64,000 nt of DNA from Solibacillus daqui (lineage in GTDB: Bacteria; Bacillota; Bacilli; Bacillales_A; Planococcaceae). The stretch is from the NCBI RefSeq assembly GCF_028747805.1, contig NZ_CP114887.1, positions 1,977,501-2,041,500 on the forward strand. Direction: 5' to 3'. The notes under the pieces were generated by a model. That model worked only from the letters and a program-made list of their open reading frames with translations, was not told the DNA's origin and searched no databases. The translations under genes and the position numbers were made by a program. Positions 8,497 to 17,004 of this stretch are shown piece after piece; position 1 is the first letter of the stretch; each line of letters starts with the position of its first letter.

Positions 8497-8997
8497 ATGG
8501 ACATGAAAGCACGAAAAGCAAGGTTAGAGCTGCTATTACAAAAGCAAAAAGAGAAAGAAAGAAATGATGAAATACAAATGCAATTTGGTTGGATGTTAAA
8601 ACCTTTTTCAACTAAAGAAGGTATTAGGCTGTTAGATGATAAGGAAAGGGAAAAAATGAAAACTGAACTTATAGAGAGTATCCCAATAATTGAATGGGTT
8701 AGTCTTGATTTAGAGAAAATGAATAACAAGTTCGTGATACAAAATGTTAGTAGCGATAAGGTGTCATCGTTTTTTATAGATAAAGAACTATACACGGAGA
8801 ATTCAGTTTATCTTTTCTTACAAGACGACCTGCCTCCTTTTAGCACATGGCCGTGGGTAAAGATGCCACTATCAAAAATTATTGAAAATATTATTGATCT
8901 AGCAGCAGAAGATGCCTATCCACAGTATGTATTTAGCCCATCACCCAAATTTGTAATAGAATTCATTGAACCGGACATCATAACAATTGCTTGGTAA
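8497..8997 (+). CDS. Hypothetical protein (166 aa)
   Basis: I place the start at ATG 8497, eight bases after a GAGGG site; the open frame extends upstream to 8446 without a site. The 166-residue protein begins with a highly charged helix (residues 3-25, Lys/Arg/Glu-rich, probably coiled) and continues as a mixed domain ending in hydrophobic residues IITIAW. There is no signal peptide or membrane segment. I do not recognise the family. The general look (small, acidic, single domain, alone in an accessory stretch) resembles immunity-type or SMI1-like proteins, but no motif supports that. Confidence 0.6.
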   Translation: MDMKARKARLELLLQKQKEKERNDEIQMQFGWMLKPFSTKEGIRLLDDKEREKMKTELIESIPIIEWVSLDLEKMNNKFVIQNVSSDKVSSFFIDKELYTENSVYLFLQDDLPPFSTWPWVKMPLSKIIENIIDLAAEDAYPQYVFSPSPKFVIEFIEPDIITIAW

Positions 8998-9065
8998 CAG
9001 TGAATTTAACTTAGTTACTCCAAAAAAGAAACATAATGCGTAGGAAGGTAAAAATAGATAATAAA

Positions 9066-9089
9066 AAACCGGTAAAAAAATACCGGTTT
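9066..9089 (-). terminator. Terminator of the gamma-SASP gene
   Basis: AAACCGGTA (9066-9074) pairs perfectly with TACCGGTTT (9081-9089). Read on the minus strand it ends in a T run just after the stop codon of the gene at 9103. Confidence 0.85.
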
Positions 9090-9102
9090 AAAATGGATAA
9101 AC

Positions 9103-9582
9103 TTACTTTGTATTGTTTTCGTTATTTAGAAAACTACCAGAGGCTTGATTTTTATTAGCTTCTGCTTGTTGGAGTTGTTGTTTGACTTGGTTAACGTCAG
9201 TCTCCATTCCGAATTCTACGTTCATTGAGTTCATTGCATTCGGAGTTGCATAACTACCAGAGGCTTGATTTTTATTAGCTTCTGCTTGTTGGAGTTGTTG
9301 TTTGACTTGGTTAACGTCAGTCTCCATTCCGAATTCTACGTTCATTGAGTTCATTGCATTCGGAGTTGCATAACTACCAGAGGCTTGATTTTTATTAGCT
9401 TCTGCTTGTTGGAGTTGTTGTTTGATTTGGTTAACGTCAGTCTCCATTCCGAATTCTGCATTCATTGAGTTCATTACATTCGGAGTTGCAAAACGACCAG
9501 AAGCTTGAGTTTTGTTAGCTTCTGCCTGTTGGATCTTTTGTTTGATTTGGTTAAGATATTGATTGTTGTTGTTTTTTGGCAT
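9103..9582 (-). CDS. sspE: Gamma-type small acid-soluble spore protein, repeat-expanded
   Basis: Gamma-type SASPs are amino-acid stores of the spore core that are degraded by the GPR protease at germination. This one has the family composition (Gln, Asn and Ala rich) and the motif QQAEANKNQASGS. It also has EFGMETD, resembling the GPR cleavage site TEFASETN, three times. B. subtilis SspE is about 84 residues with two repeats; this protein has 159 residues with an N-terminal divergent unit, three 40-residue units and a short tail. The start is ATG 9582 after GGGAGGTGA; the GTG nine bases upstream lies inside the ribosome binding site. Expression in the forespore is expected from family knowledge, but I could not pick out a convincing sigma-G promoter. 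Confidence 0.93.
   Translation of the reverse strand: MPKNNNNQYLNQIKQKIQQAEANKTQASGRFATPNVMNSMNAEFGMETDVNQIKQQLQQAEANKNQASGSYATPNAMNSMNVEFGMETDVNQVKQQLQQAEANKNQASGSYATPNAMNSMNVEFGMETDVNQVKQQLQQAEANKNQASGSFLNNENNTK
9134..9493. repeat. Three tandem 120-bp repeats inside sspE
   Basis: Units 9134-9253 and 9254-9373 are identical over all 120 bases by eye. Unit 9374-9493 differs at about six positions, and a more diverged partial unit follows to about 9560. Each unit encodes 40 residues with one protease-site-like EFGMETD, so copy number can change without frameshift. Confidence 0.95.
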
Positions 9583-9730
9583 GAATTTCACCTCCCGAAT
9601 TTAGTCTGTTCAGAAGAATTTTTATTATCCTTAGATTTTTTCGGGTTGCATTTCAACTTAAATTTACCCATTAAACAATCAAGAATAGATTCTCTCATAA
9701 GGGTTAATTTAACCTTGGGAGGTGATGACA

Positions 9731-9895
9731 ATGTCGAATAAAAAGCAGAACAAAAATCAAGCAAATAAAGAAGAATTTGCAGAAGATTTAAGTCCTGATG
9801 ATTTGGATATCCGCGAAGAGAATGATTTAACGGAAGAACAATATAAGAATTCAAATCAAGGGAAACAATCCGATAATACTAATAATAAGAAGTAA
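9731..9895 (+). CDS. Small hydrophilic protein (54 aa), possibly spore-associated
   Basis: A strong GGGAGGTGATGA site precedes ATG 9731. The 54-residue product is extremely hydrophilic: Asn/Gln/Lys-rich at both ends with an acidic centre (EEFAEDLSPDDLDIREEND). It is divergent from the gamma-SASP gene, 148 bases away, and has its own terminator. Its composition recalls the minor SASPs and other small spore proteins of Bacillales, but it does not match any that I can name. Being a real gene is supported by the ribosome binding site and the terminator immediately after the stop. Confidence 0.65.
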   Translation: MSNKKQNKNQANKEEFAEDLSPDDLDIREENDLTEEQYKNSNQGKQSDNTNNKK

Positions 9896-9901
9896 AAAAA
9901 A

Positions 9902-9932
9902 TCCCCAGTTTTAAACTGGGGACTAATTTTTA
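9902..9932 (+). terminator. Terminator of the 54-aa gene
   Basis: TCCCCAGTTT pairs with AAACTGGGGA (9902-9922), followed by TAATTTTT. Confidence 0.8.
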
Positions 9933-10092
9933 ACACGCTGTATAAATACATATTATTTTCCTGGATGATTTACATGTAATGGTGGAGGCACTATTTAATT
10001 GAAGATAATGATGATATAAAACCATGCACAATAATGGTAACTAGTCTGCAGATGCTATATTGGTATATCTTAGTGACGTTAGGAGTAAAACT

Positions 10093-10602
10093 ATGAACAA
10101 ATTTATTAAGACGTTAGCATATGCAAATAAATTATTTTATGAACCGAATAATTTAACAATAAAAAATATTCGTGAAGAAACTCAAAATTCAGATTATGGG
10201 GCTGGGATATTTCAGTTAAATTCTAAATTGGTTAGATTTAGAGTAGCAAAAATAACACCTACCAAGATAGGTCAGTTTGTTTCCTTTTGGGAAAAGGATA
10301 ACGCTAACAAAAACCAAGCATTTTCATTTGACAATGCCACTGATTTACTGGTAATAAACACTTTTAATGATAATGGTGATTTTGGTCAATTCGTTTTTCC
10401 AAAAGAGGTTCTTTTAAAACAAAACATTCTTAAAACAGCTAATACAAAGGGGAAAATGGCAATAAGAGTTTATCCTAGTTGGGATATACCCACAAGCAAA
10501 CAAGCGATAGCAACACAAAAATGGCAATCACCATATTTTGTTAAAATAGATGATGCTGATAGTTTGCAAATACAAGAGCTATTAAAGTTATACTCCAACT
10601 AA
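10093..10602 (+). CDS. MepB family protein
   Basis: The 169-residue protein matches the MepB family (named after the gene next to the Staphylococcus MepA multidrug exporter; biochemical role unknown). Recognisable conserved stretches are RFRVAKITPTKIGQFVSFW near residue 55, GQFVFPKEVL near 105, and RVYPSWDIPTSKQA then QKWQSPYF near 130-150. The start at ATG 10093 follows AGGAG; upstream in-frame codons have no site. The gene stands alone. In Staphylococcus the partner genes are a MarR regulator and an exporter; neither is adjacent here. Confidence 0.85.
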   Translation: MNKFIKTLAYANKLFYEPNNLTIKNIREETQNSDYGAGIFQLNSKLVRFRVAKITPTKIGQFVSFWEKDNANKNQAFSFDNATDLLVINTFNDNGDFGQFVFPKEVLLKQNILKTANTKGKMAIRVYPSWDIPTSKQAIATQKWQSPYFVKIDDADSLQIQELLKLYSN

Positions 10603-10976
10603 AGATGTTTAAAAAAAGAAAAAGCAACACCCTCTATTACATAAATTGAGTCATTTAAATATTCACAGAACAATATGACCAAAAACCGTTAAAACAGGGC
10701 ATGTTGCAGTCACAATAATTCGAGACTATTGGAATTTTTCTATTTTTATGTCGTCGCATTATACATATATTTTCTAGGTTATTCTTCTGAGAGAGCGATG
10801 TATACAAGGTTTTATTTAGTGTTGAATTCCTATAAGAAGCAGCACCATTAAAAAAATCAGGTTAATAAGCAAGTAATTGACGTGAAAAAATAAATGCAGA
10901 TGATGAGGTTGGCTCAAAAACCGCCCTCAATTATATATCGAATGCCTTTATGTGCGAATTAAATAGACTATTAGAG
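10603..10976. other. Intergenic, no gene seen
   Basis: This AT-rich stretch has no credible reading frame, repeat or terminator. Several short A-runs near 10615 could mark weak termination of the mepB-like gene. Confidence 0.4.
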
Positions 10977-11048
10977 ATGACAAAATGGTATCATCTAATC
11001 GTAATAGGCTTAATTACTGTCATCTGGGCAAATGTAATGAAAGCTTAA
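10977..11048 (+). pseudogene. N-terminal fragment of a small multidrug resistance (SMR) protein
   Basis: ATG 10977 opens a 23-codon frame reading MTKWYHLIVIGLITVIWANV, which resembles the first transmembrane helix of SMR exporters (M.WYHL.IAGL.EV.WA..MK). In that family a Glu replaces the Thr seen here at the essential membrane position. The frame stops after MKA. It is either a broken remnant or a coincidental similarity; it lies just upstream of cls. Confidence 0.4.
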
Positions 11049-11077
11049 ATATAAAAAATCAAATCGGGGTGAACTCC

Positions 11078-12526
11078 ATGACAATCGCAAGTGTATTGAC
11101 AATTACACTCTATGTGTTAAACATTATTTTTGCACTTATTGTTATATTTATAAGTAGAAAAAGTCCTTCATCCACATGGGCTTGGCTATTCGTATTCTTT
11201 TTCTTGCCAATTGTAGGATTTTTCCTATATTTATTATTTGGAAGAAATTTACGAAAGAAACATTTCGTTCGTTGGCGAGCAATTCACCAACACGAATTAT
11301 TAGATACTTATAAAGAACAACAACAGCATATTCATAATGGTACATATGATTATCCGAATGCAATTTCAAAAAAATATGCACCGTTAATTCAAATGAATGT
11401 CGATTATAATCACGCGATGTTAAGCGCACATAATGATGTGAAACTATTCACAAATGGAAATGAAAAGTTTGATGCTGTAGTTGAGGACATTATGCAGGCG
11501 AAGGAATCGATCCATATACAATACTATATTTACAAAATGGACGATGTCGGCAAACGAATTTTTAATGCATTAGTGCAAAAGGCAAAAGAAGGGGTAGAGG
11601 TTAAGCTTATTTATGATGATTTAGGCTCGCGAAAATTACGACCGCGCCATTTACAACAGTTAATCGATGCAGGTGGACAAGCTGTGGCGTTCTTTTCATC
11701 GGTTTTCAAAATTTTAAATCCACGTGTCAATTTCCGCAATCACCGAAAGTTAGTAATTATCGATGGCAAAATAGGTTACATAGGTGGCTTTAATGTCGGG
11801 AACGAGTATGTTGGTTTAGATGAAAAATTCGGCTATTGGCGTGATACACATTTACGAATCGAAGGGCATTCAGTCTATAGTATGCAAGCCCATTTTTTAT
11901 TCGATTGGCATCAAGCACGCAATGAAGAATTTAAGTCAGGGGATGAAAAATATTTTCCTTCATTTGAAATAGCAAAAACGATACCGGTTCAAATTGTTTC
12001 TAGTGGGCCAGATACCGATTATGAGTCGATTAAAAATAGTTATATTCGAATGATTCTTAGTGCAAAACGTTATGTATATATTCAATCACCATACTTTGTG
12101 CCTGATGAGGCCTTTTTACATGCCATTCAAATTGCGGCAAGTTCGGGAGTAGATGTGCGCGTGATGACACCAGAAAATACCGACCACCCATTTATTTATG
12201 GGGCAAACTCAGCCTATAATGGTGATTTACTTGAGCATGGTGGACGCGTGTTCCGTTATACGAAAGGTTTTTTACATGCGAAAATGCTTGTCATTGATGA
12301 TGAAGTCGCTACGATTGGTACAACAAACATTGATGTACGGAGCTTTAGTTTAAACTTTGAAATTAATGCTCTCATTTATGATTCGGATATTGCAATGCAA
12401 TGCCGTCAATTATTTGAACAAGATCAGCAGGATTGTTTTGAAATGACTAATGAGCGATTTGCACAACGAACGACATGGACAAAAGTACGTGAAGCCATTT
12501 CAAGATTAATCTCACCAATACTTTAA
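11078..12526 (+). CDS. cls: Cardiolipin synthase
   Basis: This membrane enzyme of the phospholipase D superfamily joins two phosphatidylglycerol molecules into cardiolipin plus glycerol. Two N-terminal transmembrane helices (about 5-24 and 35-56, with RKSPSSTWAWL between them, the PLDc_N signature) precede two HKD catalytic motifs. The motifs are NHRKLVIIDGKIGYIGG near residue 225 and HAKMLVIDDEVATIGTTN near residue 405. The length of 482 residues is standard for bacterial Cls. The start at ATG 11078 follows GGGGTGA; the frame extends 31 codons further up but those residues do not belong to the family. The gene ends in its own terminator, so it is monocistronic. Confidence 0.95.
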   Translation: MTIASVLTITLYVLNIIFALIVIFISRKSPSSTWAWLFVFFFLPIVGFFLYLLFGRNLRKKHFVRWRAIHQHELLDTYKEQQQHIHNGTYDYPNAISKKYAPLIQMNVDYNHAMLSAHNDVKLFTNGNEKFDAVVEDIMQAKESIHIQYYIYKMDDVGKRIFNALVQKAKEGVEVKLIYDDLGSRKLRPRHLQQLIDAGGQAVAFFSSVFKILNPRVNFRNHRKLVIIDGKIGYIGGFNVGNEYVGLDEKFGYWRDTHLRIEGHSVYSMQAHFLFDWHQARNEEFKSGDEKYFPSFEIAKTIPVQIVSSGPDTDYESIKNSYIRMILSAKRYVYIQSPYFVPDEAFLHAIQIAASSGVDVRVMTPENTDHPFIYGANSAYNGDLLEHGGRVFRYTKGFLHAKMLVIDDEVATIGTTNIDVRSFSLNFEINALIYDSDIAMQCRQLFEQDQQDCFEMTNERFAQRTTWTKVREAISRLISPIL

Positions 12527-12633
12527 TATTAACTTGCTATAGTAAATTTTATTTGTGCCTTAAGCTAAGCGACTGGTATCGAAGTTTTTCATTTCTATAA
12601 ATGTGGGATGAATGCTTCGAGAATTAATTGATA

Positions 12634-12678
12634 AGCCTACATGATTTCTTATTATAGAAATTGTGTAGGCTATTTTTT
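12634..12678 (+). terminator. Terminator of cls
   Basis: AGCCTACATGATTTCT pairs with AGAAATTGTGTAGGCT (12634-12671) and is followed by ATTTTTTAT. Confidence 0.85.
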
Positions 12679-12768
12679 ATTTCAAATTCCGAAATAAATA
12701 CGAGATTTTTTTACGAAAGTTTAGTAAAATGGGAATTGAATTACAATTCTGAAAGTGAGGCGTTTTAC

Positions 12769-14565
12769 ATGACAATCGCAACGTATCCACAAGTATGGGA
12801 CTTAGATGTATTTTTCCCAGGAGGCTCAGCTTCACCTGAGTTAAAACAGCATATTGAAAACTTAAAACCAAAGTTTGATGTATTAAAAGAAAAGGTGGAT
12901 CGATTAGAAATCCCAACTTCTACAGATGCTGCCCCAGCGTTATTATCAATTTTAGAGAGCATTAAAGAAACGTTTATGCACATTTCACAAGCGGGTGCGA
13001 TGCTTTCGTGTTTAACAGCTCAAGATATTAATGACCGTGAAGCGCTTCTATTACAAGGTCAATTATCAGGAAATGCGGCAAACTTCTCGCCGATTTTAGA
13101 AAGCTTCAACCAAAAGCTTGGTCAAATCGAGCAAGCAACATTTGATGAATTAGTGAATGACACAGATTTAAACGAATTTTCGTTTATTTTAACGGAATGG
13201 CGCGAACACTCAAAAGAGTCATTGTCTGAAGAAGAAGAAGCATTAATTTCAGCGTTAGGCGTAGATGGTTACAGTTCATGGGGTCAGTTATATAGTATGC
13301 TAATTGGCGACATTAAAGTGGAAGTAGAAGTGGACGGCGAGAAAAAATTATTATCAGTCGGTCAAGCTAATAACCTATCTTCTCATAAAGATCGCACAGT
13401 GCGTAAAGCTGCGTTTGATGCGCTGGAAAACGTGTTTACAGAGCGCGAGGAATTTTTCGCTAAAACATTAAACCACTTAGCTGGATTCCGTTTAGCTGTA
13501 TATAAAAAGCGCGGATGGGAATCGGTAACAAAAGAGCCACTACAAATTAACCGTATGAAGCAAGAAACAATCGATGCTATGTGGGGTGCGATTACTTCTC
13601 GCAAGGCAACGTTTGCCAACTATTTAACGCATAAAGCAAACATGCTTGGTACTGAAAAATTAGATTGGTTCGATTTTGACGCACCGGTAACAGATTCAAC
13701 AGCGACAATGCCGTATCAAGAGGGAGCAGAGTTCATTTTAAAACATTTCGGCCGCTTCGGTAAGGAAATGGAAAGCTTCGCACGTAAAGCGTTTGAAGAT
13801 GGTTGGATTGAAGCAGAAGATCGCGACAACAAACGTCCGGGTGGTTTCTGTACTGGTATGCCGTTATCTGAGCAATCTCGTATTTTCATGACATACTCAG
13901 GTTCAATGTCAAACGTATCAACATTAGCACACGAGCTTGGACATGCATTCCATACGTATGCATTACGCCCAGTGCATCCATTAAACCGCCGCTATGCAAT
14001 GAACGTTGCTGAAACAGCCTCAACATTCGCAGAAATGATCGTAGCCGATGCTGCGGTGCAAGAAGCAACAAACGAAAAAGAAAAAATCGCATTATTAGAA
14101 GATAAAATCCAACGTTCAGTGGCATTCTTCATGAATATCCATGCACGCTATTTATTTGAAACACGCTTCTATGAAGAGCGAAAAAACGGTGTTGTATCAA
14201 CAAAACGTATCAATGAGCTAATGGAAGCAGCACAAATTGAGGCACATGCAGGGGGATTAGGCGAAACACACCCACACTTCTGGGCATCAAAAATGCACTT
14301 TTACATTACTGGCGTGCCATTCTACAACTTCCCGTATACATTCGGTTACCTCTTCTCTTTAAGCATTTACGCAAAAGCGAAAGAAGAGGGAACAGGCTTC
14401 GAGGAAAAATACATGGCATTACTACGCGACACAGCGATCATGACAGTAGAAGACCTCGCGATGAAACATTTAGGTGAGGACATTACAAAACAAGATTTCT
14501 GGTTAAAAGGCATCGCACTATGTGAAGAAGATGTAGTAGAATTTATTGCATTAACTTCGAAATAA
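12769..14565 (+). CDS. M3-family oligoendopeptidase (PepF type)
   Basis: The protein is a cytoplasmic zinc metallopeptidase that degrades short peptides. The active-site motif HELGH is at residues 388-392 within LAHELGHAFHTYAL; the third zinc ligand is the Glu of NVAETASTFAE about 25 residues later, which is the M3 arrangement. The length of 598 residues fits the pepF/M3 family. The start is ATG 12769 after GTGAGG; the open frame runs 36 codons further upstream through the cls terminator, so those codons are not coding. The gene has its own terminator. Codon use is more biased towards preferred codons than in its neighbours, suggesting good expression. Confidence 0.95.
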   Translation: MTIATYPQVWDLDVFFPGGSASPELKQHIENLKPKFDVLKEKVDRLEIPTSTDAAPALLSILESIKETFMHISQAGAMLSCLTAQDINDREALLLQGQLSGNAANFSPILESFNQKLGQIEQATFDELVNDTDLNEFSFILTEWREHSKESLSEEEEALISALGVDGYSSWGQLYSMLIGDIKVEVEVDGEKKLLSVGQANNLSSHKDRTVRKAAFDALENVFTEREEFFAKTLNHLAGFRLAVYKKRGWESVTKEPLQINRMKQETIDAMWGAITSRKATFANYLTHKANMLGTEKLDWFDFDAPVTDSTATMPYQEGAEFILKHFGRFGKEMESFARKAFEDGWIEAEDRDNKRPGGFCTGMPLSEQSRIFMTYSGSMSNVSTLAHELGHAFHTYALRPVHPLNRRYAMNVAETASTFAEMIVADAAVQEATNEKEKIALLEDKIQRSVAFFMNIHARYLFETRFYEERKNGVVSTKRINELMEAAQIEAHAGGLGETHPHFWASKMHFYITGVPFYNFPYTFGYLFSLSIYAKAKEEGTGFEEKYMALLRDTAIMTVEDLAMKHLGEDITKQDFWLKGIALCEEDVVEFIALTSK

Positions 14566-14570
14566 TAAAA

Positions 14571-14609
14571 CAGGCTGTTACGCAATTTGACGTAGCAGCC
14601 TGATTTTTT
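14571..14609 (+). terminator. Terminator after the oligoendopeptidase gene
   Basis: CAGGCTGTTACG pairs with CGTAGCAGCCTG and is followed by ATTTTTT. It lies between two convergent genes. Confidence 0.9.
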
Positions 14610-14613
14610 ACTA

Positions 14614-15678
14614 TTATAATGTTTTCTTACGCAATTTAAAGTCAACTGCATCGGCATCACGAATGGTAATCGTAAATGTGCCGTTTACTTGGTCTTGATG
14701 TACTTCGATTTTGTCGTCTAAACGTTTGTCATAACGGAAAAATATTTCACCTTCAGCAGATTTATAAATAACATTTAAATCATCACGCTTTACTTCGAAC
14801 ATAGGGGTGAAATCTGGATTGCGATCTGTGAACTCGTTAATGAATAATTTCGCGCCTTGCTCGACAAAATTATCGTCATTATTTTCCGGTGCAATGGCTG
14901 TGTATATATTGTGTACGGATGCATCTAGCTCGACATATTTTCCGTGTTCAAATTCATCATCAATGACACGTTGTAGGCGCGGCTTTTCTTCGTCTTCCAT
15001 AGATTCAGCTATTTTTTCGTACAATTCCTTCATCAGCATTTTTGTTTTCTTTTTGTCAGATGCAATTGGTGTTGCTTGTAGGAATGTTTCCATGAAAAAC
15101 TTTGCAGGCTCACCGTCTGATTGCTTATCAAGAACATAGACGTTTTCTTCAAGTGGGTTATAATCCATGCGAATCAATGCACATTTTTGCACGCGGCTAG
15201 TGGCGTCAGGTAAAATGTTTTCTATGGTTGACAGTTCTAACGTTTCTAAATCAATTTGAACGGCGTCTTTTGGATCTAGTTTTAACAATAAAATATAATC
15301 CTCACCAATCATTTCAAGATGCGCAACGAACACAGAGCCATTTGAATTCGATACATTCTGCATAATTTGATAGAGCTTGTTCGAAAGGTCATTTGCTAGC
15401 GACAAAAAGTGTGTATCATCGGTAAATTCAATATAGCGATTCATTTTTGTTAAAATGTCGTTGTCGCGATCTAAAAACTTACCTGCGACCGCTTTTGGGC
15501 TATTCATTGTTGCATCAATATAGCTTTCGAAAAATTTGCTATAAACACCTGATTCAAGTTGCGTTAAGTCCATCGTTTGGCTTGCTGACACGAATCGGCT
15601 TTGCTGCATATCAAGCAACGTTACCGCCATGCGCTTCATTTTGATGGCTAATGTTGTTTCTTCTTGTAATTCTGTCAT
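14614..15678 (-). CDS. Nucleoid-associated protein (YejK/NdpA, 37-kDa family)
   Basis: The 354-residue soluble protein fits the 37-kDa nucleoid-associated family. Members such as E. coli YejK bind the nucleoid, and in Firmicutes they are often annotated only as nucleoid-associated protein. Family features visible here are the early Phe/Tyr-rich stretch with YSKFFESYI, FVAHLEMIGEDYILLLKLD near residue 130, and the conserved middle LQATPIASDKKKTKML. The start at ATG 15678 has AAGGAG nine bases upstream; twenty further in-frame codons upstream lack a site. It is convergent with the oligopeptidase gene. I am confident in the family and less sure about the role. Confidence 0.8.
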   Translation of the reverse strand: MTELQEETTLAIKMKRMAVTLLDMQQSRFVSASQTMDLTQLESGVYSKFFESYIDATMNSPKAVAGKFLDRDNDILTKMNRYIEFTDDTHFLSLANDLSNKLYQIMQNVSNSNGSVFVAHLEMIGEDYILLLKLDPKDAVQIDLETLELSTIENILPDATSRVQKCALIRMDYNPLEENVYVLDKQSDGEPAKFFMETFLQATPIASDKKKTKMLMKELYEKIAESMEDEEKPRLQRVIDDEFEHGKYVELDASVHNIYTAIAPENNDDNFVEQGAKLFINEFTDRNPDFTPMFEVKRDDLNVIYKSAEGEIFFRYDKRLDDKIEVHQDQVNGTFTITIRDADAVDFKLRKKTL

Positions 15679-16303
15679 TGTCCCGTACTCCTTTACTTCA
15701 CATTCACTTAGTATATCGAACAAACGATGTAAGCTCAATTCTTTACAAATACGAACGTATATGCTAGTATAATAATGTGCTATTTTAGGTAGTACTATAA
15801 ATAAATTGGCATTTCTGTTAGTGTTTTTGAGGATACTTATTCACACTGGCGCAAGCTAAAGGGCTGCAAGGACATAGTAGCAGGTTGGGACTATGTTGCT
15901 TAAGTTAGAAAAGATTAGTGGAATTTTACCGCGGTTAAAACAGAAGTTTATTAGCTTCTAATGATATAAATTCCCCGGATGATCGGGTTGAAACTTACAT
16001 TTATTTATAAAACTATCTATTAAATACTAAAGGGGGTTCCTGACATTCAGGAGCCCCCTTGTCCAATTTATTAGGCAACTACATATATGTGGTTGCTTTT
16101 TATATTGTCCAAAATAAAAATCCTTTCAGCTGCATAAGCCAAGTGTGATTTTTGCATTTTGATTCTATTCCCAGTTTCCAGAATAAATAACCGACATACA
16201 CTAGGCAGAAAAGTATATTCTTTTCTAAATGGGCATTTCCAATAGGTTAATTTTTCAAGTACACATACAGATAGCAAGACAATAAAAATGGGAGGGTAAA
16301 AGA
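15679..16303. other. Intergenic region with two hairpins, no gene
   Basis: This 625-base stretch holds no credible gene. It has a near-perfect 14-bp hairpin at 16029-16060 (AAGGGGGTTCCTGA / TCAGGAGCCCCCTT) and a second at 16074-16099 (GCAACTACATAT / ATATGTGGTTGC followed by a T run). Both look like terminators, but no plus-strand gene precedes them, so they may be relics of lost genes. Confidence 0.5.
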
Positions 16304-16810
16304 ATGAACAAAAAAATGCTTATGTCATTAGTTGATAAAGTTGTAAAGGTGGATCGAGGAGGTCCAGAATCGCGAGTTGGAAAGATATTGACAGCTGGAG
16401 ACGATCATTTTGTGTTACTAACAGAAAAAGACGGTATCGTTTATTATAAAACGCAACACATTAAGAGCATTACCCACAATACAAGAGAGGGTATTGAATT
16501 TAATGTTGAAGTTCCAGAGGATAAAACTTATTTACTGCCAACTGATTTTACATCAGCTGTTTGTAATTTACATCATCAATGGGTGAGAATAAATCGTGGT
16601 GGACCAGAAATGTTAGAAGGAATAATGGATGAGGTCACAGATGATTATATTACCATTTACTCAAAAGATGAAATTATCCGTCTTGCCATGTATCACGTTC
16701 GTAATATTAGTTTAGGAACGTCTAGTAAAAAAGAAAAGGAAGCTAATAAGGATGAGAACACTGAAGGTAATAACGATAAGGAAAGAAGTTCTAGAAATCG
16801 AAAAAGCTAA
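16304..16810 (+). CDS. CotB-like spore coat protein (short form)
   Basis: The 168-residue protein matches the N-terminal part of B. subtilis CotB, an outer spore-coat protein. It contains two of the CotB-type repeats: DRGGPESRVGKIL..VYYKTQHIKSIT (about residues 18-58) and RINRGGPEMLEGIM..RLAMYHVRNIS (about 95-145). The tail is Lys/Glu/Asn/Ser-rich, and B. subtilis CotB also has a low-complexity Ser/Lys tail, much longer there. B. subtilis CotB is about 380 residues with three repeats, so this is a short version. ATG 16304 follows GGGAGG. A second CotB-like gene lies at 17947, with a dead transporter between them. Coat location is inferred from the family. Confidence 0.85.
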   Translation: MNKKMLMSLVDKVVKVDRGGPESRVGKILTAGDDHFVLLTEKDGIVYYKTQHIKSITHNTREGIEFNVEVPEDKTYLLPTDFTSAVCNLHHQWVRINRGGPEMLEGIMDEVTDDYITIYSKDEIIRLAMYHVRNISLGTSSKKEKEANKDENTEGNNDKERSSRNRKS

Positions 16811-16854
16811 TGTTTTTTTTGTATAAAGTTTGGCTATATAAAGGAGGAAGGAAT

Positions 16855-17004
16855 TTGATTATCCTCCTTTTCTTCTCTATCATTGGTGGTTTATTTTATA
16901 AACTATTTCTTGCTACACCTATAGATCGTAGCCAAGAGATTACAATAAATTCTACTCATTACAACTCCAATCATTATACACATAGTCAAAATCCTTCATT
17001 TTAA
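16855..17004 (+). CDS. Possible 49-residue membrane peptide after cotB-like gene
   Basis: AAAGGAGGAAGG at 16841-16852 is followed by TTG 16855, opening a frame with one hydrophobic segment (LLFFSIIGGLFYKLFLAT) and a polar His/Asn-rich tail. The tail overlaps the first bases of the transporter remnant at 16991, so the original C-terminus may have been lost or replaced when that remnant arrived. It could be a real small coat-associated membrane protein or a truncated gene. Confidence 0.4.
   Translation: MIILLFFSIIGGLFYKLFLATPIDRSQEITINSTHYNSNHYTHSQNPSF

Noticed and set aside
8148..8567. 139-codon open frame before the 8497 gene
   Set aside because: No ribosome binding site and the Lys-rich end is the A-rich 5' part of the next gene read in another register.
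9134..9560. Regular 120-base periodicity that could suggest an array
   Set aside because: The units are contiguous, in frame and encode SASP repeats; there are no spacers, so it is not a CRISPR array.
16071..16277. 68-codon minus-strand frame before the cotB-like gene
   Set aside because: It runs through a terminator-like hairpin and has no convincing start site.
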